A stretch of 64,000 bases of DNA from Tetrapyrgos nigripes (lineage: Eukaryota; Basidiomycota; Agaricomycetes; Agaricales; Campanellaceae): assembly GCA_013368315.1 (NCBI GenBank), contig JAACJM010000038.1, positions 62,001 to 126,000 of the forward strand, given 5' to 3'. Positions within the stretch are counted from its first letter, which is position 1; each line of letters begins with the position of its first letter. The translations under genes were made by a program, and so were the position numbers. Of the stretch, positions 10,546-21,369 are shown piece after piece. The notes under the pieces are model-generated. The model ran no database searches and was not told the DNA's origin. It saw only the letters and a list, made by a program, of their open reading frames with translations.

Positions 10546-13500
10546 TCACGGCTTCCAAGTCGGCCTACCACTCCCACCTGCTTGCCCAGCATCCACCGCT
10601 CCTGGGCCTCTCACTCCCTTTCTCCAATCTCCAATACTCCTGACCCTCTTCAACTCTTGACTCGGCCCACCTATACTCTTCTTGTCGATGTCCTCAAAAT
10701 TCTTCACCAAATCCTTTACACTCCCTCCACTACTCCTCCTAGGCCTCGGTACCTCCCTCTCCTTCTCCTTCTCGGCCGGCAACGGCACATTCTTCAACTC
10801 AACCATCCTCTTCGGAACCACTTTCCCTCTCCTAGGAATCTTCGACTCTTCGGGGAACGGTCGGTGATTCAAATCCACTAGATCCTTGGCCGGCTTGGGT
10901 TTGGGAATCGTTGGACGTGCAGGGGTATTTACTGGACCTCGAGGTTTTTCCAAAACTTCTGCTGGCGGGAGGGGAAGACCTGGACGACGTTGGGAAGAAG
11001 TTTTACGAGGGATCGAGGAAGATTTATTGTTGGTCTTGGAAAGTGTGGGCAGGTATGAGAACAAGAAACCAGTGACCTTCTTGCCGAGTGAAGGACGAGA
11101 AGCATGACGATGACCAGATTGTTCTTGCTCGCCTGATGTATCTGCTTCAGTATCGACGTCGACGTCGACGTCAATACTATCCCCTTCGGACTCCTCGTCC
11201 TCTTCTTCTCCAGTCTTGTCGTCCACTGCAGTCGTTCCGGCGGTCGCAGATTTAGGGAAGGGGACTGATTTACTGACCGCAACGGCTTCCTCCAACAAAT
11301 GAGAATACCTCGGCGCCAGAAGCGTTGCTGGGACTTGACGCCTGGGTGGATCATCCGGTACACTAGCTGGAATGTTACTGAAAGGAGCTTCATTCCCTGC
11401 GGGTGGAGGTAACGGAGGCGGTGGGGCTCTTGACTTGCGTGGAGGTGCTGGACGTTTCCCAAGAGGTGTAAAGTCTGGAACTGGCATGCTTGGTTGGGGG
11501 TTGGGATTTTCAGAGACATTACGAGGAGTATATGGTGTCGTAGGAGGAGCAACGTGCCCTGCTCGTTGTTTGTTCTGAATGGCTTTGGTACGCGCGAATA
11601 GACTTTCCCTACAAAGTGACGGTCAGTATTCATTAGAAAAGAAAACTGAGGAACACACTGACCTTGTCCAACCAAACTTCTCTGTCTGCTCTTCACTACC
11701 CATCAGCTCAATGAATCTGTCCACAACACGGTCAACGTCCACCATGTCCACACCAACCATTGGAAGATCATCATGGAACTCTTGTGCAAGCGACGGATCT
11801 TGTTCTCCAAGCTCTAAACGTTCATCTGTGAAACAACCATCAAGAATCTTCCACTCTTCTTTCGTCCATTCTCGTGGTCCAGCTTCTTCATTCTCATATA
11901 ATTCCCCGTCATGTTGCACTATTCTTCCAAAAGCACTCGACCTCCGAGCAAACTCAGTCAATTTGGAAGCCATCGGCGTACTGAAAGGATTCCTCTGCTC
12001 CGCGACCACAGACCGTAACGCAGTCACTGGCGTAGATCTCGCAGGTGTCAAACCCTGCTCATCCTCATGCCCATGCCCATGCTGGACTTCCTTCTCTGCC
12101 TCTTTCAACAGACTTCCAAGCGTCGTGACAGGGCTACCGGGAATGAAAACTTGATCACCGATGACACCACCCACAGATTGACGTCTAGAGTAAGGTGTAG
12201 CCATTGATAATCGACCTTTGCCTTTGTTCTTGCTGATACCAGCATCTGCAAGAGATTTGCGTCTCGAATCTCGTTTCAAATCGTCTAGCGTGGAAGTCGA
12301 GTTACGAGGGGTACGCTGCTGCTTGAGGAGAATCTTGGTGAAGCAGTCATAGTCGTGCTATAGGTTGAGAGGATTAAAAAATCTGTTGCAAACGTAACAA
12401 TCGAATAAATATACTTGCCTGCTTGAGTATAGCAGCGGCCCTTGCTGCTGCTCTTGGATCCGAGCTAGTGATCTTGACCAGTCCTGGATCATCAATATCG
12501 CTGTCTTCGTCTGCACTATCATCATCGTCCGCCTGGACTTGCGACATTGGCTGGGTATCTTCATCGTCATCATGTAGAGCAATGTCTTCGGCCGCGTCTT
12601 CAATTGCTTCGCCCTCTGAGCCTGTTTCGACCTCGGCGTCCTCTGGCTCCGCCTCAGGTTCCCATGAAACTTGTTCAAACAACCTTGAAGGTCCTGGACG
12701 CACAGGCGACGTCGTCCCAAACAATTTTGCTGCCTTTTCAAATGCTTCCGAAATCCTGGGCTGAGAAGGTCGTTTTGCAGAAAGACCAAGGAAAGAGAGG
12801 TCTCGTAAGGGTGGTGTCTGTGGAGTAGATGGACGAGCAAGCTGGGCAGAAGCTGCTTTGAGGGGAGACACCGAGACGGATACTCTGGGTTCCTCCACGT
12901 CATGAGAGGCAACGTCTTCTTCTGCATCAAGTTCCATGCTCATTTCTCGAACTTCCCGTTCCTCGTCTGCTTCCTGATCCAAGTCCACGTCTACGTCCAC
13001 ATCATCATTCTGATCCTGACCATCTGCGTTATCTTCAGCAGCTGGCTCCATACTCATTGCTCGGACTTCCATTTCCTCAACCAAGTCCTCAATGTCCTCA
13101 TCTTGACGACGGGCAGTATCAGAAACATCTGAATGCCCGCCCTCTGGCTCCATACTCATTGCCCTAACCTCCCTTTCTTCAGCCTCATCTTCATCTGTAT
13201 CCTCGGACCCAACATCTCGAGCTGTGACTGCCTGACTGACATTCGGCAGATGAATCGTAGAATCCTCTTCTTGCTCTTCTTGGGACTCGGAATCTGTTCG
13301 TCCGTTCCCCAAATCCCTACTCTTAGATGGACTCTCAACCTCATTATCATCCAACCCTCCTCGACTTCGGTCCACGGTATAAGGATAAGGACTAATCGGC
13401 CGGCCCCATTCGTCCATCCTCACTTTAGTAGCACTACTTGGAGGATCGGCTTTGGTGCGAACTTGTAAGAGTCTCCACCGACCAGTATACTCTCCAACAC

Positions 13501-15433
13501 CATTGCCGACAACAGTAGCTGGTGCACCAAGAGTATGTTCGATGTTTGGAAGCTGGTGAAAAAAAAAAATGGAACCGTAAGCACATGCACATGAAGACCG
13601 TAAAGTATACCTACCTCATCATTCTCATCGTCGTCACTATCAGTCCACATCCCCGAAGCGTCGACTGGTCCAGTCGGATTCCCATAGATATCAAATCCAG
13701 TGTTGACGAGAGAAACTCCAGCGCCAGCGGCGTCGTCAGGATCTACGTCCATCTCCATACTATCCGTAGACCTATACCCATCAAAGTCATTGCTCTGGTC
13801 AACGTTGACATTGACATCATTAAAGTTGAAGTACGGAGCAGGCTCGTCCATCATCGAGGAAGAAGATGGAGGAAGCGTCCCAACGTCTTGATGCTGTTCG
13901 ATATCTTCATCATCGAGGTGGGTAGCAGGTGAAGGCGGGGAGGAAGGAGGCAGGCTCTCTTCTCGTGCACGTGTCCAAAAGGGTCTCTCTTCATCAGCCC
14001 TCGCAAGGACTCCAGCCTCTCTCCTGTTCTGACTCTGTTTCCTAGCCCTCACCGGCGAAGACAAATCTTCGTCTGGGGGCCCACTCAGCAACAACGGGTC
14101 ATCAGTCGGACTAGCCGGTGGCATAGGCTCGCTGAGGTCAATCTCTGGAGCTTCAGTCTTAACAACCAACTTGAGAGATTTCCCTCTGGTTTTCCTCCTC
14201 GTCCTAGAGCTTTTGGTCGCCGAAGATTCGGACGGTGAAAGGATAACCTCTCGAGGAGGTGTGAACACTTCAGAAGGTGGTTCATAGGGAGGAATGATAA
14301 CGGGAGTGGCACTCCTTCTGCCACTGCGCCGGTTGTGCAACCGGGCAGATACAGGGTCTTCTCTAGGCGTGTTGTCAGATGGAGAAGTCTGCCCCGAGAG
14401 TATGGCACGGAAGGGTGGTATGAAATCGGCGTCGGGGTTGCATGCATGAGGCGACTGAATGGTTACGTTACGCGACTTCGTGGGTGATGAACGATTTCGT
14501 GGAGTGGACGCCAAAACCTGGACGCGTCCATTGAAGTCGATGTCCTCGTCGTCTGTATCCTCCATGGGAGGACCCAAAGAGGGTCGCGACTTAGATTGCC
14601 GAGTAGGCGACGACACAGATTGCATAGACGTATCCGAATTAATTGAGCTGTTTCGCACGTGAGCGCGCCCAGGCCTTTTGCTTTGCTTGCGGGGCTTGGG
14701 GTTCGGGGTGGCTTCTAGAGGCTGAGCCGTTCCAACATCATCTGCAACGTCGTTACTGCCCGACAATCCGGCGAATGATGAGGGTGAGTCGTGAGCAGCG
14801 GTACCTTGACCGGTGCTAGTGGAAGTTGGCCACGCGGAGCGTTTTCGTTTCGAAAAAGAACCTGAGGGTGGGAGGGAGGACGGAACGGTTGCTGTAGGCA
14901 TGGACGGCGGAATACCATCGTGAGCTAGATGTGCATGAGAGGTGGAAAGAGTGGAAGTAGATGGGTTAGATTGAGTGTTTATATCCGAGTGTATATATGA
15001 AATCTTTGAATACAAGGGTCAATGAGACAATGAGCAGGGCAGCAGGAGACAGGATACTCACAGATGACCTATTGAAACTTGCCCGTCGTTGTGCGTTCTG
15101 GAGCTGCAAAACCTCCTCTGGTGGTGGACTAATCAGCATTCTAGCAGGATCCTGCTCCTGCTCAAACCGCTGCGTATCCTCGCCTGGGTTGTTGTCGGCG
15201 ATTCCCAGGCCAGAAGAATTCTGGCTAGAGGGTGGAGAGAATAGTCCTGAGCTGAGGCTAGTCCTGTTGTGGTTGGACATGGGTGTTCTTGTTGAGAGTT
15301 TATCGGTAGTAATGTTCTTGGAATCGCGGTTCTTGTTCTTGTTCTTCTTTGCACTGGCGGTAACCAATTTAGCGAAATCAATTCTAGGGACAGTAGAATC
15401 GCGCCTTTGTTGAGGTATATTGTTCTCCGCCAT
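10546..15433 (-). CDS. very large, mostly disordered acidic protein of unknown function
   Basis: Long multi-exon gene encoding roughly 1,400 residues. It starts MAENNIPQQRRDSTVPRIDF (ATG at 15433). A Ser/Pro/Arg-rich region with many S-P and T-P sites follows. Next comes a short block that looks folded (LPNIEHTLGAPATVVGNGVG, then GRWRLLQVRTKADPPSS and RMDEWGRPISPYPY). An acidic region then contains three copies of an EVRxMSME-type motif. Towards the C terminus there is a compact-looking block (GPREWTKEEWKILDGCFTDE and VDRFIELMGSEEQTEKFGWT) and a basic, Pro-rich tail ending GRPTWKP. I do not recognise the family. The many S/TP sites would suit a phosphoregulated nuclear or cell-cycle protein, but this is inference. 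Frames join across short introns at about 15000, 13600, 12400 and 11640. Confidence 0.75.
12930..13184 (-). repeat. three-copy EVRxMSME motif repeat inside the acidic protein
   Basis: Copies lie at about 13139-13184 (EEREVRAMSMEPEGG), 13039-13078 (EEMEVRAMSMEP) and 12930-12966 (EEREVREMSMEL). They are spaced about 100-110 nt apart in the same frame and separated by acidic linkers. The similarity is visible in both protein and DNA. Confidence 0.8.
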
Positions 15434-15790
15434 GGAATAGCGCTGGTGGGTGTTAGTCTTGCGGATTGGTCGTTGTCTGAAAGTTGCAAACTAAAGTTCC
15501 GCACTTCAACCACACGTGACCGCATCGTGCTTCATGACTTTCCCATCACGGGGTCTGCAAGGCGTCGCGAGTAATCCACTTCCAACGGATTGACGCGCCA
15601 AGATACTGCTTCTGAGCTTCCACGAGGATAGCAGTACCCAAAGCTGATGCATGAGGACGAATCCTGGCAGAAACTGTGGTAATCAACGTCGTATCCGAGC
15701 GCGATTCAAGTTATTGATAGCAAAAAAAAGGTGCGCATCTTCTTCGATGTTTCTACGTCAGGAAACGTAAGATTCATTCACATCTAAACG
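15434..15790. other. intergenic region between disordered-protein gene and tRNA
   Basis: No ORF of note. It should contain the promoter and 5' UTR of the minus-strand gene that starts at 15433. Confidence 0.4.
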
Positions 15791-15798
15791 AAAAAAAA
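15791..15798 (-). terminator. RNA polymerase III T-run terminator of tRNA-Glu
   Basis: Eight A on the plus strand, so T8 on the tRNA strand, 17 nt beyond the tRNA 3' end. This is the expected Pol III stop. Confidence 0.8.
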
Positions 15799-15815
15799 GA
15801 CTGGGAGACATCTTG

Positions 15816-15887
15816 TTCCAACGCGGGGAATCGAACCCCGGGCTGCTGTGTGAAAGACAGCAATGTTAGCCACTACACCACGATGGA
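15816..15887 (-). tRNA. tRNA-Glu (anticodon UUC)
   Basis: A 72-nt cloverleaf reads on the minus strand. The acceptor stem is TCCATCG with CGTTGGA and discriminator A, with a single U-U mismatch at 5-68. The D arm contains the A box TGGTGTAGTGG. The anticodon stem GCTGT/ACAGC carries loop CTTTCAC, giving anticodon TTC for GAA. The T arm is CGGGG-TTCGATT-CCCCG with B box GGTTCGATTCC. There is no intron, and CCA is not encoded, as normal for eukaryotes. Confidence 0.96.
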
Positions 15888-16059
15888 GATATTATAAAGG
15901 TGTCAAAAGTGATACTTGAGTAGTAATGGTGTGGCAGTGCCACCGCTTCCATGGAACGCCCATTTGCCCCTGTTTCCTTTGTTTACACAGGCGCCGTTAT
16001 GTATAAGTTCGTAAAACATTGATGCAATCTCCATCTTTCCCTTTTCTTCTTCATCAAAG

Positions 16060-19000
16060 ATGGCGTCTTCTCTTCCTCCTGGAGCCGCCATGCCAGCTGC
16101 ATTCCCCCACCCCAGCAGCAACCCTCCCTCTCCAGGCCGGCCTCCACTCGACCACCAGCCCAACTCTCAAGCTTCACAAGCCTCGACCGCGTTTCAAAGC
16201 GTCCAAAGTTACCCAAACGACGCCGACTCACCTCCTGGAACACCCAGGCAGAAGCTCCTCGGTGTCCCTTCTGATCATTCACTTTCTCGAGACAACTCGC
16301 GTGCCGAGTCACCTCATGTTCAGTACGCGACATACCCTGAAGAAAAGAAAACGTGGATGACAACCCCGCCGGTGAAAGGTGAGTCGTTCACGCCGGCTTT
16401 GGACTTACACTCACCATGAAGCGACAGACGACGGCGAACTCAAGCCATGGGTCCCTTACCCTTTGAGACCCTGGTTTTGGATCACATTCGTTATCGTACT
16501 CGTAGCAGCTGCAATAGGGTTGGAGGTTGCGTTGCATTTTAGTAAGAAGAATAATGGTGCGTATCTACGTTACCTCTCCGCTCTTTTCATTCGGTATTCA
16601 AATTTATCCCCCACCGCGAATAGGATGGAAGACAAACTCGTCTATTACGACCGATTCAAATGTTCTGCACTATGTCTATGTAAGTTCTTTCAAAACTTTC
16701 CTTTGTTTCATTCCGTCTGCTTTTCTTCCATTATCATCCGTGTCATGTTTCTCTACTTCTTCGTCTTTCGCTCTTCTGTGTATTCCATTTCTCCTTCGAA
16801 GCCATACGTCTTGCCACCTGTCCCGTCATCTCCACGAACAGCACCGCAGCAACCATCCAACAGTCAACACCACGCACAGATCGTGTGTACTTACGGATAC
16901 CCAAAAATATCCCGTATCCAGGGCATACCACAGAAGGAATTGCGCTGCTCATGATACCTGATGTCTGCACCAGGAAACGCGCGATGCCATTTCTTTATTA
17001 TTCCGAGGCGTATCACCGTCTACAGCTCTCCTCAATTCCAGAATAGACCATGGTCGTTGACCGTTGGCTATGCTTCGCTCACGATCAGACTCGGCGCCGA
17101 TTCCCTATTGGCATTGCTTTAAGCCGCATATGTCCACAATCATAATAACCTATCAACAAGACTTGGAGCTTGGAGACTCGTCGGACCCTAATCACATCTG
17201 CTTTCAATTCTGTTGGAACCGTCCACTCCATTCCCTCTCCACCGCCGCCTCCGTGTGGCATGTCTCAGACCGTCCCACTTTGACTGGAATAGCTCAGGAC
17301 CGGGGAACTCCTATCATCATCCAACTCCCGTTTTGGTCATATTCCCACTTGTGCTACCGGTACCGTGGCAGTACCGTCTGTTTCACAAAGGATATTGCCT
17401 GCCTTTGTCTTCGTGTCCTGTCTCTTCTTCCCTGCCTAGACTCCTTCGACATCGCGAGACATGCTGCTGACAAAGATCAGTTACGCAAAGCACGGCAGTT
17501 GAGTTGGAGCCTCCGTCCACTTTTTTTTTTCAAAGTCTATTTCGCGTATGACGACCAATTTCATTTTCCCGACTATTCTTGGAATAGTACATGCACATTG
17601 CACCCAGACCGTGTCTCAACCTCGTCGTGGTCCCAAGGCAGCTATGTGATCGACAATGATTGGTCATATCGGGACTGGTTGGGAGTGGCGATGGCGTCAA
17701 CATCGGGGATAGTAATAGACATGGAATTAAAGTGGATGCTAAGGTGGTTTTTGGGATGGGATGATATGGGAGCCAATGGAGGCTAGCCAGATATACATCC
17801 GGACTTGTAGAGGCGGCGACGAACTGGCTGTTGGATCGGGATATCTATCTCGTCAAGATCATTTGGCACCCGCGAGATGTTCAAGCATGGACATTGGACA
17901 CGGGAAGGGATTTTCCCCAAAGCTACCACTTTGCAACAGCGAACTGCACATCTACCCACTGCTTCATTGCTCTGCTGCATGAGCCTCTTGGACCGTTTCG
18001 ATGTCTGCTGGGTTTCGGTTCCCGCTTGGCTTGCTACATATTATTATTACCTCTTCATTGACTACATCTTCTATCTCCTCTTTCTGATTTTTCTTGTTCA
18101 TCTGCGACACCGTTACTTACTGATTCTTTCCGTTTGTCGTCCTAGACTCTTCCGCCAGTCGCAGTAGCTGCTATCGTGAGTTCCCTTGTGCTTTGTTGTT
18201 GTTCCGCCGATCAAACCACTCTCGTAGGTCACAGCAATGTGGACTTGGACTGACTTTGAGATTAAGAAGATGCAGGTGAGGTTTACCTCTCAACCCTTGC
18301 ATCTTGTGAACGGAGCTAATATATTATCTTTACTTCTCATCTCATAACAGCCCTACGTCGACCTAGTCCACGGCGACTCACCTCCACACCGTTCTCTTTT
18401 ACTCGATTATACCCGGTCCAACAACTTCTTCGTTTGGACGCGTGCAACGAGGAATAAACACTACCTCGTCGCTCTAGCTTCGTTGATGGTTGTGTTGAGT
18501 TTGGCTTTCCAGCCTCTGGCGGCGGCGTTGTTAGATGTCAGGTCGACGTGGTGGGAGTTACCGCCAATGGATTTGGCAAATTTGAAGCATTTGGGGTTGA
18601 ATCAGAATCAGGAGTTTTCTGATTTGACTGGTGGGTATTATGTTTTCTCGAGATTTGCAAGCTGACTGACACCGGTGTTTTTATCCAACAGCTTTCCTAA
18701 CGGCCTCAGGCTATGCATCTGCCTCGGTATTGTATGACATTCCCTCTCCACCATTCGTCATGAATCAATACACCGTGGCACCCTTCCAAATCCCAACGGA
18801 TATACAGGTGAACGGAACGGTGTTGTATGCTAACACGACGGCAATGAAGTTTGATCCTGGGTGCCAACCCTTGAAGGTGAGTAGAAGTCACCTTTTCATT
18901 TCAACGTTCGTACTCAGGTCTTGAAATCCATCTTCTTTTCACAGGTCAACATGACCCAAACTGGGGTCGGTGAATGGCTAAACTCGATTTCCTTTGGGAG

Positions 19001-20434
19001 CTGTTCATTAACCTGGCAGGTTGAGCGGGAGGCTGACTTTTTGTTCGGTATGTTGTTTTCTTGTTTTAGACCCATCTTTCTAGATATCTGACTGGTATCT
19101 GAATCATCTCATCTCGTACAGGCACGAACGCAACAGTCTGTAATCCTCAGCAGCCACCTCAGTTTAGCCCAATAGCCTTTTGGTTCTTCAACTATGTCCC
19201 TACGGCTCAAGCTAGTGCGACGATTTGTCAACCGACGTTTGAGTTATTTGATGTTAACATCCAGGTTAGTTGTTTAGGCCGTCAGTTGAGAAAAAAAGCT
19301 CATTTGGATTCTTCATCGGATACTCTAGTTCGATTTGGCCTCACAAAATGTCACGTCTGTAAGAGAGATCAGACCATTCACTTCCAGCTCCAATTTTTCA
19401 AGTGCTGCTGGAAATATCACTGGAGAGCCTCTGAATGGAAGGTAATTACTCTTGCGAGTTTCGTGACCCAAATCCAAAGCAAGGCTAAAATGATATTTCC
19501 ATTTCCTTTTGCAGAGCATACAACGGTATCGAATTTAATCTCACTGAGCCGGTGGACCCTTTTGTCGCAGCTCGTCGTCAAGCTCTCCAAATCCAGATGG
19601 CTGCGTCCGTATTTCAGCAAGCTAGGGAGAGTCCAGCAGGCTTGAGCGCGAGTTTTGACCAGAATGTTTTCGTGGGCTTGAGTACGAAGGTTTATGTGAG
19701 TTTATCGACTTGCGTTGTGTCTCGTGCATCGACTAAACATTGATTCATACGTGCACAGCTGAACTACCTCACGCTCATGGCCTCGACTGTATATTTTGTT
19801 TCTCCTCCGAGTACTGAGCTCAATACTGTTCAAGCTAGGACGGTGATGGATAGGGTATTCCTCAGGTATGTATCATCTCACTGCTCTTAGAGCACTAATT
19901 TAATCGTCCAATCCTTACAGTGATACCGCCGTCCACCTCCTCGCGACTGCCATGCTCCTCCTCGCCTTCTTCTCCATCATCATCCAATTCTTCCACCGAC
20001 AAGACCGCCGTTCCCTCAAACTCCGTCACGAACCCGGCACCATCGCTTCCGCCGTCTCCATCGGTGGCCAAACCGAAATGGGGGCCCTCCTCGCTCGAGT
20101 CGATGCTGGAAAGAGTGACGATAAAGAGATCGTCAAAGTGTTGGGTGAAAAGAGGTTTAGGATTGATCCTCAGACGATGAAGATTGTTATGGAGGGTGAA
20201 GACGGGTATGAATTTGCGAGGAGTCCTGGGTTTAGGAGGAGTGTGTTTAACATTGGAGGAAGAGGTGGTGATGGTGTCTCTGGCTCAAGGTTGAGTAGGA
20301 GGTTTAGTGCTTGGGGAGGCCGTGGGGGAGCGGGGGAAAGTGAGGGCGAAAATAGGTTACCAAAGTCGCCAAAGTCTCCTTTAAATCCTGGAACACCGAG
20401 AAATCCAGAGAGATCGCCTGGAAATGTGGTTTGA
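16060..20434 (+). CDS. DUF3433-like multi-pass membrane protein
   Basis: Integral membrane protein of unknown function, resembling the fungal DUF3433 family. It starts MASSLPPGAAMPAAFPHP with a Pro/Ser-rich cytosolic segment. After a 46-nt intron it reads ATDDGELKPWVPYPLRPWFW, with the first helix WITFVIVLVAAAIGLEVALH. A helix split by the long intron follows (HYVY then TLPPVAVAAIVTAMWTWTDF), then PYVDLVHGDSPPHRSLLLDY and a third helix near YLVALASLMVVLSLAFQPLA. A long luminal region with N-glycosylation sequons comes next (for example NGTVLYANTT and VNMTQTG). The last helix is LLATAMLLLAFFSIIIQFFH, with a cytosolic Gly/Ser/Pro-rich tail ending RSPGNVV. At least ten exons. Apart from the 1,466-nt intron at 16680-18145 the introns are short. 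The family call rests on remembered motif order; no search was run. Confidence 0.8.
16680..18145 (+). other. 1,466-nt intron with unexplained content
   Basis: The donor GTAAGT follows HYVY and the acceptor CGTCCTAG precedes TLPPVAVAAI. The phases match and a continuous membrane helix is rebuilt. Introns of this gene are otherwise about 45-70 nt. The interior contains a 240-codon ORF (17064-17786) and another open stretch (about 17805-18061, including DIYLVKIIWHPRDVQAW). Neither matches a family I know. I could not find clear terminal inverted repeats. It may be an old insertion, a nested gene or gene debris. Confidence 0.6.
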
Positions 20435-20804
20435 GAGGTGAGAGACTGAATGGATTGGTTGGACAGTTACACTTGGACGATGACTCTTGCATTACTCTTC
20501 TCGTTTAATTACTTTACATCTGCTTTTGGTTTTGTGTATGCTGAATATGGGAACAAGTGGCAATAACTCGTGCATTGGTAGTTGAATGAATACCAGCCTC
20601 GATGCCAGGCGCGCAGGATGTAAGTAACCTGGAAAGTACAATTGGATTAGTGAGCGATTGGTGAGCGACGCTAACGCTAAAGAAAATGTCCACCCAAGAT
20701 ACACGCGGGGTATACCTTTCTATCACTATATACTACTTGGTCCTGAACCAACTACCTCGGTATCTGTCCCCGAGGAATTTGAAAGAGAGGAAGTACTATC
20801 ATCC
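20435..20804. other. 3' flank, no gene seen
   Basis: Downstream of the DUF3433-like gene. Only short ORFs without recognisable features occur up to the direct repeat at 20805. Confidence 0.4.
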
Positions 20805-21018
20805 TCATCTCGAATGAACTTCAACTTCGCGCGCCCGGTGCTGCTGGTGTCTTGACCACATTGGCTTTCTCCGACTGGTTTGAGATGCTTTTGCCCATTG
20901 GACTATCATCTACATCGCGAATGGACTTCAATTTCGCGTGCCCAGTGCTGCCGGTGTCTTGACCAGATTTGGCTCCCTGAGCGGACGACTGCCTTGATAT
21001 GTTTTTGCCCATTGGACT
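20805..21018 (-). repeat. two-copy direct repeat, possibly coding on the minus strand
   Basis: Copy A is about 20805-20904 and copy B about 20907-21018. Both begin near TCATCT, share CTTCAA(C/T)TTCGCG(C/T)GCCC and GGTGTCTTGACCA, and end TTTTGCCCATTGGACT. A minus-strand reading frame (20821-21072, 83 codons) runs through both and gives repeated peptide blocks (SPMGKNIS and SPMGKSIS; GHAKLKSIRDVDD). It could be a small repeat protein, a fragment of a larger gene or non-coding repeat. No start or splice evidence settles this. Confidence 0.6.
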
Positions 21019-21369
21019 CTTCAAACTAACTTGAAGCTTGGCGCTCGAGCGGAGGGAAAGACCGAATTTCAAGGAGAGTGAATCCCATCATTTTTTATCG
21101 ACAATATCTGAAAACATCCACTCAAACGCGTACTCGGAGCTGGAACAGGAAGAGCAGTAGGGAAGAAATCCAAAACTGCTTCATATCATGGAATTATTAA
21201 GGTATGTATGGACATTGGAAACCGAATGAAAACCACTTCGAAGGTCGCCAGTCTCATTTTTCCCCGTTGCACTGTTCTGGTCCAACCTTTGTCCTACCAA
21301 TAATACATTGTACGCAAATAAATACATCTTCCAGTCCCTATCAATTGCCTGTCAATCATAATCATAAAA
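21019..21369. other. 3' flank of the unknown minus-strand gene at 21370
   Basis: About 350 bp with no supported gene. The 5' part of the weak minus-strand ORF that crosses the direct repeat reaches to 21072. Confidence 0.35.

Noticed and set aside
10582..12154. Plus-strand ORFs over the acidic protein gene (for example 191 codons at 11579)
   Set aside because: Antisense shadows. The minus-strand frames join through proper introns into one long protein.
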